This document shows positions 33,178 to 40,691 of a stretch of DNA of 64,000 bases, one piece after another. Under the pieces are notes generated by a model. It was not told where the DNA came from. It did no database searches and worked only from the letters and a program-made list of their open reading frames with translations. The position numbers and the translations under genes are program-made. Source of the stretch: Pseudomonas baltica (GTDB lineage Bacteria > Pseudomonadota > Gammaproteobacteria > Pseudomonadales > Pseudomonadaceae). The stretch covers positions 3,994,501 through 4,058,500 of the forward strand of contig NZ_CP134771.1 of assembly GCF_031880315.1 (NCBI RefSeq), read 5' to 3'. How positions within the stretch are numbered: the first letter of the stretch is position 1; the number at the start of each line of letters is the position of its first letter.

Positions 33178-33216
33178 AAAAAAAACCGGCCTGACGACGC
33201 GAGGTCGGCAGGCCGG
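33178..33216 (-). terminator. putA: Rho-independent terminator of putA
   Basis: Read on the minus strand, CCGGCCTG / CAGGCCGG form an eight-base stem followed by eight T residues. It starts 22 bases after the putA stop. Confidence 0.9.
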
Positions 33217-33237
33217 CTGGTCGGCTGGCGGGGTGGG

Positions 33238-36200
33238 TCAGCCGATGGTCATCAGGCTGGCGTTACCGCCCGCGGCTGCGGTATTGACGCTCAACGCCCG
33301 CTCGATCACCAGGCGCTCCAGGGCGATATTGCTTTCACCCTGAGACAGCCCCTGCACGCCGACAATGGCCCCGGCGCGTTTGGCGATCTGCTGGCACACG
33401 CCGCGCAGTTGGTCCGAATCACCGTGATGGATCACGGCATCGAATGGCACGTCATCCTTGTTCCACTCCGCTACCAGGCGAATTTTCCCCTGCACGTCCT
33501 TCGGCAAGCGATTGCGCACAGCCTTGCCCAGTTCGTTCTCCACCCACACTGCATGGCTGCCCACCGACAGCGTGGCGGCCAGTTGCACCAGCAGGTCGGC
33601 TTCGGTTTCGGCCAGGCACAGCACGTGCTCGCGGGCCAGTATGGTGTAGCTGTTGCGCTCCCCGGTCGGGCCGCTCAGCAGGCGTGTGACGCCGCTTTGC
33701 GATTGCGCGGCGAACTGCTCGCAGACCTCTGCCAGCTCGGCGTGCTGATTGCTCGCAGCCCAGGCTTGCAGGGCGCGCAACGGCTTGAGCTGGACATCGC
33801 GCAGGCGCACATCCGGCGCCGTCGGGCCGTCCTGACGGTGCAGCGACGCGCTGATGGCATCTGCCGGGCAGGTCGACAGCAAACGGTACAGGTACAGCGG
33901 GCCGCCGGCTTTTGGACCGGTGCCGGACAGGCCTTCACCACCGAACGGCTGCACCCCGACCACGGCCCCGACGATGTTGCGGTTGACGTAGACGTTACCC
34001 GCGTTGACGTTGTCGAGGACCTTGGCGATGGTTTCGTCGATGCGGGTGTGCACGCCCAGGGTCAAGCCATAGCCCGACGCGTTGATCTGCTCGATCAGGC
34101 GGTCGATGTCCTTGCGCTGGTAGCGGACCACGTGCAACACCGGGCCGAAGATCTCGCGTTGCAGCTCGTCAAAGCTTTCGAGTTCGATCAGGGTTGGCGT
34201 CACGTAGGTGCCGCGCTTGATTTCGGCGCTGTCGGCGATGGCCATCTGGAACACGTTGCGGCCTTTGTCGCGCATCGCCTGCACGTGTTTGTCGATGTTG
34301 GCCTTGGCTTCAGCGTCGATCACCGGGCCGATGTCCACGCTCAGGCGCTCCGGGTTGCCCAGGCGGGCTTCGGCCATGGCGCCCTTGAGCATTTCGATCA
34401 CGCGGTCGGCGGAGTCTTCCTGCAGGCACAGTACGCGCAGGGCCGAGCAGCGTTGACCGGCGCTGTCGAAGGCCGAAGAGACGACGTCGATGACCACTTG
34501 TTCGGTAAGCGCCGAGGAGTCGACGATCATGGCGTTCTGGCCGCCGGTTTCGGCGATCAGCGGGATCGGCCGGCCCTGGTTGTCCAGGCGCCCGGCAATG
34601 TTGCGTTGCAGCAGGCGCGCTACCTCGGTTGAGCCGGTGAACATCACGCCTTTGACGCGCTCGTCGCCCACCAGCCGGGCACCAACGGTTTCACCGCGGC
34701 CGGGCAGCAGTTGCAGCACGCCTTCAGGGATGCCGGCTTCGAGCAGCAGGCGCACGGCCTGAGCGGCGACCAGTGGGGTCTGTTCGGCCGGTTTGGCCAG
34801 CACCGGGTTGCCGGCCGCCAGTGCCGCAGCCACCTGACCGGTGAAGATCGCCAGCGGGAAGTTCCACGGGCTGATGCACACCACCGGGCCCAGTGGGCGG
34901 TGGGCGTCGTTGCTCAGGTCGTGACGAGCCTGCACCGCGTAGTAGCGCAAGAAGTCCACGGCCTCGCGCACTTCGGCGATGGCGTTGGCGAAGGTCTTGC
35001 CGGCTTCGCGGGCCAGCAGGCCCATCAGCGGCTGGATCTCGGCTTCCATCAAGTCGGCGGCGCGTTCCAGTACGGCGGCGCGCTCGTCCGGTGGTGTGGC
35101 CTGCCAGATCGGGCCGTTGCCCAGCGCGCAGAGCAGGGCGTTGTCGACGTCTTCGACGGTCGCTTCCTGGACGTGACCGACCACATCGCGGTGGTCGGCC
35201 GGGTTCAGCAACGGCTGGGGCGTGCCCGCGCTGATCGGGCAGCCGAGCATCGGTGCCGCTTGCCAGTCGTTATGGGCGGTGGCCAGCAAGGCGCTGGACA
35301 ACGACGCCAGACGATGTTCGTTGGCCAGGTCGATACCGGCGGAGTTGTTGCGCTCGCTGCCATAGAGGTCGACCGGCAGCGGAATGCGCGGGTGCGGCAA
35401 GCCGAAACCGCCTTCCTGAGCCGCCATGCGCTCGATGCTGCTCACCGGATCGGCCACCAGCTCGTGGATCGAGATGGAGTGGTCGGCGATGCGGTTGACG
35501 AACGAGGTGTTTGCGCCGTTTTCCAGCAGGCGGCGGACCAGGTAGGCCAGCAGTGTTTCGTGGGTGCCGACCGGCGCATACACGCGGCACGGACGGTTCA
35601 GCTTGCCATCGGCGACCTTGCCCACCACTTGCTCGTACAACGGCTCGCCCATGCCGTGCAGGCACTGGAACTCGTACTGGCCGGGGTAGTAGTTCTGCCC
35701 GGCGATGTGGTAGATGGCCGCCAGGGTGTGGGCGTTGTGGGTGGCGAACTGCGGGTAGATGACTTCTGGCACCGACAGCAGTTTTTTCGCACAGGCGATG
35801 TAGGAAACGTCGGTGTACACCTTGCGGGTGTACACCGGATAGCCTTCCAGGCCTTCGACCTGGGCGCGCTTGATCTCGCTATCCCAGTAGGCGCCCTTGA
35901 CCAGGCGAATCATCAAGCGATGGCGGCTGCGGCGCGCCAGGTCGATGACGTAGTCGATCACATACGGGCAGCGCTTCTGATAGGCCTGGATGACGAAGCC
36001 GATGCCGTTCCAGCCGGTCAGTTGCGGCTCGAAGCACAGCCGCTCGAGCAGGTCGAGGGACAGCTCCAGGCGGTCGGCTTCCTCGGCGTCGATATTGAGG
36101 CCGATGTCGTAATGCTTGGCCAGCAGGGTCAGCGACAGCAGGCGCGGGTACAGCTCATCCATGACGCGCTCGTACTGGGCGCGGCTGTAGCGCGGGTGCA

Positions 36201-37191
36201 GTGCCGAGAGCTTGATGGAAATGCCCGGGCCTTCGTAGATGCCGCGGCCGTGGGAGGCTTTGCCGATCGAGTGGATGGCCTGCTCGTAGGACGCCAGGTA
36301 TTTTTGCGCGTCGTGTTCGGTGAGGGCCGCTTCGCCCAGCATGTCGTAGGAATAGCGGAAGCCCTTGGCTTCGAAACGCGTGGCGTTGGCCAAGGCTTCA
36401 GCGATGGTTTCGCCGGTGACGAACTGCTCGCCCATCAGGCGCATGGCCATGTCGACGCCCTTGCGAATCATTGGCTCGCCGCTTTTGCCGATGATGCGGC
36501 TCAAGGACGACGTCAGCCCGGATTCGTTGTGGGTCGAGACCAGCTTGCCGGTCAGCAGCAGGCCCCAGGTGGCGGCATTGACGAACAACGACGGGCTGTT
36601 ACCCAGGTGCGGCTGCCAGTTGCCGTTGCTGATCTTGTCGCGGATCAGCGCGTCGCGGGTGCCCTTGTCGGGGATCCGCAGCAGGGCCTCGGCCAGGCAC
36701 ATCAGGGCCACGCCCTCCTGGGACGACAGCGAGAACTCCTGCAGCAGACCCTGGACGATACCGGCGCGGCCACTGGCGCTTTTTTGATTGCGCAGTTTTT
36801 CGGCGATGCCGGCGGCGACCTTGTGCGTGGCCTCGGCCATGGCGGCGGGCAGGCGCGCCTGCTCCAGCAGCATTGGCACGACTTCCTGCTCGGGGCGACG
36901 ATAGGCGCCGGTGATAGCGGCGCGCAGCACCGACTGCGGGAGGATGCTTTCGGCGAACTCGAGGAAGCACTGATGGCTGTGCTCGACCTGTACTTCACCG
37001 GCGTCGTCACCGAGGGCGCCACCCAGACCGCTGAGCTCGTTGAGGGTTGCGCCCGCTTCGAGTTTCTCGAGGTAATTGAAGATCGCCTGTTTGATCAGCC
37101 AATGCGGAGTGCGGTCGATCGACTGGGCTGCCGCCTTCAATCGCTCACGGGTCGGGTCGTCGAGTTTGACCCCAAGGGTGGTCGTCGCCAT
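33238..37191 (-). CDS. putA: Trifunctional PutA: regulator, proline dehydrogenase and P5C dehydrogenase
   Basis: 1317 residues. Residues 1-47 form a ribbon-helix-helix DNA-binding domain (TTLGVKLDDPTRERLKAAAQ), residues ~180-560 the FAD proline dehydrogenase barrel (YSYDMLGEAALTEHDAQKYL, IRLVKGAYWDSEIKRAQVEG), and residues ~640-1110 the NAD-dependent aldehyde dehydrogenase (CISPWNFPLAIFTG, catalytic Cys in SAGQRCSALRVL). A further C-terminal domain follows. It oxidises proline to glutamate at the membrane and represses put genes when proline is absent. It is divergent from putP, and the shared intergenic region carries four PutA-type boxes. Confidence 0.96.
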   Translation of the reverse strand: MATTTLGVKLDDPTRERLKAAAQSIDRTPHWLIKQAIFNYLEKLEAGATLNELSGLGGALGDDAGEVQVEHSHQCFLEFAESILPQSVLRAAITGAYRRPEQEVVPMLLEQARLPAAMAEATHKVAAGIAEKLRNQKSASGRAGIVQGLLQEFSLSSQEGVALMCLAEALLRIPDKGTRDALIRDKISNGNWQPHLGNSPSLFVNAATWGLLLTGKLVSTHNESGLTSSLSRIIGKSGEPMIRKGVDMAMRLMGEQFVTGETIAEALANATRFEAKGFRYSYDMLGEAALTEHDAQKYLASYEQAIHSIGKASHGRGIYEGPGISIKLSALHPRYSRAQYERVMDELYPRLLSLTLLAKHYDIGLNIDAEEADRLELSLDLLERLCFEPQLTGWNGIGFVIQAYQKRCPYVIDYVIDLARRSRHRLMIRLVKGAYWDSEIKRAQVEGLEGYPVYTRKVYTDVSYIACAKKLLSVPEVIYPQFATHNAHTLAAIYHIAGQNYYPGQYEFQCLHGMGEPLYEQVVGKVADGKLNRPCRVYAPVGTHETLLAYLVRRLLENGANTSFVNRIADHSISIHELVADPVSSIERMAAQEGGFGLPHPRIPLPVDLYGSERNNSAGIDLANEHRLASLSSALLATAHNDWQAAPMLGCPISAGTPQPLLNPADHRDVVGHVQEATVEDVDNALLCALGNGPIWQATPPDERAAVLERAADLMEAEIQPLMGLLAREAGKTFANAIAEVREAVDFLRYYAVQARHDLSNDAHRPLGPVVCISPWNFPLAIFTGQVAAALAAGNPVLAKPAEQTPLVAAQAVRLLLEAGIPEGVLQLLPGRGETVGARLVGDERVKGVMFTGSTEVARLLQRNIAGRLDNQGRPIPLIAETGGQNAMIVDSSALTEQVVIDVVSSAFDSAGQRCSALRVLCLQEDSADRVIEMLKGAMAEARLGNPERLSVDIGPVIDAEAKANIDKHVQAMRDKGRNVFQMAIADSAEIKRGTYVTPTLIELESFDELQREIFGPVLHVVRYQRKDIDRLIEQINASGYGLTLGVHTRIDETIAKVLDNVNAGNVYVNRNIVGAVVGVQPFGGEGLSGTGPKAGGPLYLYRLLSTCPADAISASLHRQDGPTAPDVRLRDVQLKPLRALQAWAASNQHAELAEVCEQFAAQSQSGVTRLLSGPTGERNSYTILAREHVLCLAETEADLLVQLAATLSVGSHAVWVENELGKAVRNRLPKDVQGKIRLVAEWNKDDVPFDAVIHHGDSDQLRGVCQQIAKRAGAIVGVQGLSQGESNIALERLVIERALSVNTAAAGGNASLMTIG

Positions 37192-37263
37192 TACAAATCC
37201 TCATCAAGGCCGCTGGACCCGCGGCATCAGGTGGCGTGCAGATTAGCTCGGCGCAAGGCTGGG

Positions 37264-37279
37264 TGCAACCGGGTGCAAC
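37264..37279. promoter_or_regulatory. putA: PutA operator pair near putA
   Basis: Two TGCAAC hexamers (37264-37269 and 37274-37279), the complement of the GTTGCA box bound by E. coli PutA. They are 73-88 bases upstream of the putA start. Confidence 0.75.
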
Positions 37280-37419
37280 CCACTTTTTGAAAGGATTGGT
37301 AACACTGTTGTGGATATGCGGCCACGGTTGACTGGGTATGCTTCCCGATGGTGCGCTAACCCCCATGAAATCAGAGGTATGCTCCTTTTCGGGGCATTTA
37401 TTTCATTCGGCTATCTGGG

Positions 37420-37435
37420 TGCAACTCCGGTTGCA
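37420..37435. promoter_or_regulatory. putP: PutA operator pair near putP
   Basis: TGCAAC (37420-37425) and GTTGCA (37430-37435) form an inverted pair, 38 bases upstream of the putP start. The ten-base spacing equals that of the pair near putA. Confidence 0.75.
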
Positions 37436-37472
37436 CTTATAGGCCGCAGCCATAACAAGAAGGCATTAACTC

Positions 37473-38957
37473 ATGACCCTTGGTAACCCTACTCTGATCA
37501 CCTTTGTGATCTATATCGCCGCCATGGTGCTGATCGGACTGATCGCCTGGCACCGGACCCACAACCTTGCCGATTACATTCTGGGCGGGCGGCGCCTGGG
37601 CAGTTTCGTCACGGCGCTGTCGGCCGGCGCCTCGGACATGAGCGGCTGGCTGCTCATGGGTTTGCCTGGCGCCATCTATCTATCGGGGTTGTCCGAAGGC
37701 TGGATCGCAGTCGGGCTGATCACCGGCGCCTATCTCAACTGGCTGTTCGTCGCCGGACGCTTGCGGGTGCAGACCGAGCACAATGGCGATGCGCTGACCT
37801 TGCCTGACTACTTCGCCAGCCGTTTCGATGATCGCAGCGGCCTGCTGCGGGTCATCGCGGCGCTGGTGATTCTGCTGTTCTTCACTATCTATTGTGCATC
37901 CGGCATCGTCGCCGGGGCGCGCCTGTTCGAGAGTACCTTTGCCTTGACCTACGAGCAGGCGCTCTGCGCCGGGGCGGCGGCAACGATCGCCTATACCCTG
38001 ATCGGCGGCTTTCTGGCGGTCAGCTGGACCGATACCGTGCAAGCGACGCTGATGATCTTCGCGTTGATCCTCACCCCGGTGATGGTCATGCTGGCGAGCG
38101 GCGGCGCCGACAGCGCGATGTTGGCCATCGAGGCGCAGGCGCCGGCGCATTTCGATGTGTTGCGCGGTACCACCTTCATCGGCATTGTCTCGCTGCTTGG
38201 CTGGGGGTTGGGCTATTTCGGCCAGCCGCATATCCTGGCGCGGTTCATGGCGGCCGACTCGGTCAAGTCGATCGACAAGGCCCGGCGTATTTCCATGGTC
38301 TGGATGATTCTGTGCCTGGGCGGCGCCCTGGGCGTGGGCTTCTTCGGTGTGGCGTATTTCTCTACCCATCCGCAGGTGGCCGGGGCGGTCGCCGAGAACC
38401 CCGAGCGGGTGTTCATCGAGCAGGCGCGCCTGTTGTTCAATCCGTGGATTGCCGGTGTGTTGCTCTCGGCGATTCTGGCGGCGGTCATGAGCACCCTCAG
38501 CTGCCAGTTGCTGGTCTGCTCCAGCGCGCTGACCGAGGATTTCTACAAGGCCTTCCTGCGCCAGCATGCCACTCAGCGTGAATTGGTATGGGTGGGGCGT
38601 GCGATGGTGCTGTTGGTGGCGCTGGTGGCCATCTGGTTGGCCAGCAACCCGGAAAATCGCGTGTTGGGGCTGGTCAGCTATGCCTGGGCGGGTTTCGGCG
38701 CGGCGTTCGGGTCAGTCGTACTGATCTCGGTATTGTGGAAAGGCATGACCCGTGACGGCGCGCTGGCGGGTATCGTGGTGGGGGCGGTGACGGTGATCGT
38801 CTGGAAGCAGTTCGCGCTGCTGGGAATGTACGAAATCATTCCGGGCTTCGTGTTTGCCAGCCTGGCCATCTGGCTGGTCAGCTCGGTGGGCGCGCCGACG
38901 GCGGCCATGCTCGAACGCTTCGATGGCGCCGAGCGCGCGTATCGGCGCGAGCGCTGA
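37473..38957 (+). CDS. putP: Na+/proline symporter
   Basis: 494 residues with thirteen hydrophobic segments of the sodium:solute symporter family. Diagnostic blocks are LGGRRLGSFVTALSAGASDM with the sodium-binding region near residue 55, and LGWGLGYFGQPHILARFMAA near 240. It imports proline with Na+ at the inner membrane. It is divergent from putA with 281 bases between, and probably repressed by PutA at the shared boxes. An AGAAGG site lies about nine bases before the ATG. Confidence 0.96.
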   Translation: MTLGNPTLITFVIYIAAMVLIGLIAWHRTHNLADYILGGRRLGSFVTALSAGASDMSGWLLMGLPGAIYLSGLSEGWIAVGLITGAYLNWLFVAGRLRVQTEHNGDALTLPDYFASRFDDRSGLLRVIAALVILLFFTIYCASGIVAGARLFESTFALTYEQALCAGAAATIAYTLIGGFLAVSWTDTVQATLMIFALILTPVMVMLASGGADSAMLAIEAQAPAHFDVLRGTTFIGIVSLLGWGLGYFGQPHILARFMAADSVKSIDKARRISMVWMILCLGGALGVGFFGVAYFSTHPQVAGAVAENPERVFIEQARLLFNPWIAGVLLSAILAAVMSTLSCQLLVCSSALTEDFYKAFLRQHATQRELVWVGRAMVLLVALVAIWLASNPENRVLGLVSYAWAGFGAAFGSVVLISVLWKGMTRDGALAGIVVGAVTVIVWKQFALLGMYEIIPGFVFASLAIWLVSSVGAPTAAMLERFDGAERAYRRER

Positions 38958-38981
38958 GGCGACCGTCCGGCCTCGCCGATT

Positions 38982-39010
38982 TTGGCGGTGGGGCCGGCAC
39001 AGGGTAAACT
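38982..39010 (+). promoter_or_regulatory. rlmJ: Candidate promoter of rlmJ
   Basis: TTGGCG (38982-38987), a 17-base spacer and TAAACT (39005-39010). Initiation would fall near 39017, inside the loop of the hairpin that holds the ribosome site. Confidence 0.5.
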
Positions 39011-39029
39011 CCTGCGCATTGCAGGAGTT
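39007..39029 (+). promoter_or_regulatory. rlmJ: Perfect hairpin that contains the rlmJ ribosome-binding site
   Basis: AACTCCTGC (39007-39015), loop GCATT, GCAGGAGTT (39021-39029). The right arm includes AGGAG, four bases before the ATG at 39033. A transcript starting upstream (for example read-through from putP) would hide the site, while one starting near 39017 would not. Confidence 0.6.
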
Positions 39030-39032
39030 GCC

Positions 39033-39869
39033 ATGAATTATCGTCACGCTTTCCACGCCGGCAACCACGCCGACGTCTTCAAACATCTTGTCCTTACTCG
39101 TCTGATCGCCTTGCTGTCGCGCAAGGAGCAGCCGTTTGCCTCCATTGATACCCACGCGGGCCTGGGGCTCTACGATTTGCGTGGCGATCAGGCGACGCGC
39201 ACTGGCGAATGGCTGCAAGGCGTCGCGCGCCTCTGGGAGGCGCAGGATGTGCCGCCTTTGGTCGCGGACTATCTGCGCGTGCTGCATGACATGAACCCCG
39301 ATGGCGAGTTGCGCTACTACCCCGGTTCGCCGGAGTTGGCGCGGCGCCTGACCCGCCCGCAGGATCGCGTGTTGCTGAACGAAAAACATCCCCAGGACGG
39401 CCAGTTGCTCCGGGACAACATGAAGGGCGATCGCCGCGTGGCGGTGCATCTGGGTGAGGGCTGGCATGTGCCTCGGGCGCTGCTGCCGGTGCCGGAAAAG
39501 CGCGCTTTGATGCTGATCGATCCGCCGTTCGAGCAACTGGACGAGATGCAGCGTTGCGCCAAAGCCCTTAAAGAAGCCATTGGCCGCATGCGCCAGACGG
39601 TGGCCGCCATCTGGTATCCGGTCAAGGATCAGCGAGCGCTCAAGCGTTTCTACCAGGATCTGGCCGGCAGCGGCGCACCCAAGTTGCTGCGGGTGGAATT
39701 GCTGGTGCACCCGATCGAAACCGAGCAGAGCCTGAATGGCTCAGGGCTGGCGATCGCCAATCCGCCATGGGGGTTGGAAGAGGAGCTGAACCAGCTGCTG
39801 CCGTGGCTGGCGCAGTTGCTGGGGCAGACCCAAGGTGGTTGGAAGATGGATTGGCTGATTGCCGAGTGA
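39033..39869 (+). CDS. rlmJ: 23S rRNA (adenine-2030 N6) methyltransferase
   Basis: 278 residues from ATG 39033 with AGGAG close upstream; a 17-codon upstream extension is not conserved in the family. The start MNYRHAFHAGNHADVFKHLV is the RlmJ hallmark. The catalytic DPPF motif lies in LMLIDPPFEQLDEM (~168). It methylates A2030 of 23S rRNA. It is alone between putP and the REP pair before msrA. Confidence 0.95.
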   Translation: MNYRHAFHAGNHADVFKHLVLTRLIALLSRKEQPFASIDTHAGLGLYDLRGDQATRTGEWLQGVARLWEAQDVPPLVADYLRVLHDMNPDGELRYYPGSPELARRLTRPQDRVLLNEKHPQDGQLLRDNMKGDRRVAVHLGEGWHVPRALLPVPEKRALMLIDPPFEQLDEMQRCAKALKEAIGRMRQTVAAIWYPVKDQRALKRFYQDLAGSGAPKLLRVELLVHPIETEQSLNGSGLAIANPPWGLEEELNQLLPWLAQLLGQTQGGWKMDWLIAE

Positions 39870-39882
39870 TAGCTGATGGCCC

Positions 39883-39961
39883 CTTCGCGGGCAAGCCTTG
39901 CTCCCACAGTGTGCGCAGTTAGAGCGGCGTACACCTGTGGGAGCAAGGCTTGCCCGCGAAG
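39883..39961. repeat. REP-type inverted pair between convergent rlmJ and msrA
   Basis: The 26-base arms 39883-39908 and 39936-39961 are exact reverse complements (core GCGGGCAAGCCTTGCTCCCA) with a 27-base loop. The arms are nearly identical to those at 2785-2847. Confidence 0.88.
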
Positions 39962-39964
39962 CTT

Positions 39965-40615
39965 TCAAGCCGCAGGCGGCATGCACACCCCGGTGCCACC
40001 CAGCCCGCAATACCCGCTCGGGTTCTTGGCCAGATACTGCTGGTGATACGCCTCGGCATAATAGAAAGTCGGTGCCAAGGCGATCTCGGTCGTGATCGCG
40101 CCCATGCCGGCCTCGCTCAGCTGGCTCTGAAACACCTCCTGACTGGCCCTGGCCGCCTGCAATTGCACCTCGCTGGTGCAGTAGATGGCCGAGCGGTACT
40201 GAGTGCCCAGATCATTACCCTGACGCATGCCCTGCGTGGGGTTGTGCGCTTCCCAGAACACTTTCAGTAGCGTCTCGTAGCTCACCTTGGCAGGGTCGAA
40301 CACCACCAGCACCACTTCGCTGTGGCCGGTCAGCCCCGAGCAGGTTTCTTCGTAGGTCGGGTTGGGCGTGTAGCCCCCTGCGTAGCCGGCGGCTGTGGTC
40401 CACACGCCTGGTTCGTTCCACAAGCGACGCTCCGCTCCCCAGAAGCAGCCCAGGCCGAAGATTGCGGTTTCGAGCCCGGTAGGGAAGTCAGTCAGCGAAT
40501 GTCCGTTGACGAAGTGCTCGGCGGGCACCGTCATCGGTGACTCACGGCCTGGCAGCGCTTGCTGCGGTGAGGGCAATTCGTTTTTGTTGACCAGGATTTC
40601 CGAGCGCAAGACCAT
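39965..40615 (-). CDS. msrA: Peptide methionine-S-sulfoxide reductase A
   Basis: 216 residues. The active-site motif [12 protein letters not shown] lies near residue 56. C-terminal cysteines in [14 protein letters not shown] serve as recycling residues. It reduces the S-form of methionine sulfoxide in proteins. GAGGAG sits seven bases before the ATG. Same strand as dipA and 76 bases downstream of it. Confidence 0.96.
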   Translation of the reverse strand: MVLRSEILVNKNELPSPQQALPGRESPMTVPAEHFVNGHSLTDFPTGLETAIFGLGCFWGAERRLWNEPGVWTTAAGYAGGYTPNPTYEETCSGLTGHSEVVLVVFDPAKVSYETLLKVFWEAHNPTQGMRQGNDLGTQYRSAIYCTSEVQLQAARASQEVFQSQLSEAGMGAITTEIALAPTFYYAEAYHQQYLAKNPSGYCGLGGTGVCMPPAA

Positions 40616-40691
40616 GGGTCTTCTCCTCTGCAGGGAATGGGAAGTGGCAACAAGGATAGACCGACAGTTTGCTCAAGCGTTGCGTGGCGGG

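Larger units (their letters stand above)
32693..33237. other. Long intergenic region between putA and nhaP2
   Basis: 545 bases. It contains the putA terminator, a GC-rich hairpin (GGCGGCGG / CCGCCGCC, about 32798-32843), and a possible decayed reading frame at 32852-33089. No confident gene is present. Confidence 0.6.

Noticed and set aside
34711..37290. 859-codon open frame antisense to putA
   Set aside because: Same reason; PutA on the opposite strand has all three expected domains and a terminator at its end.
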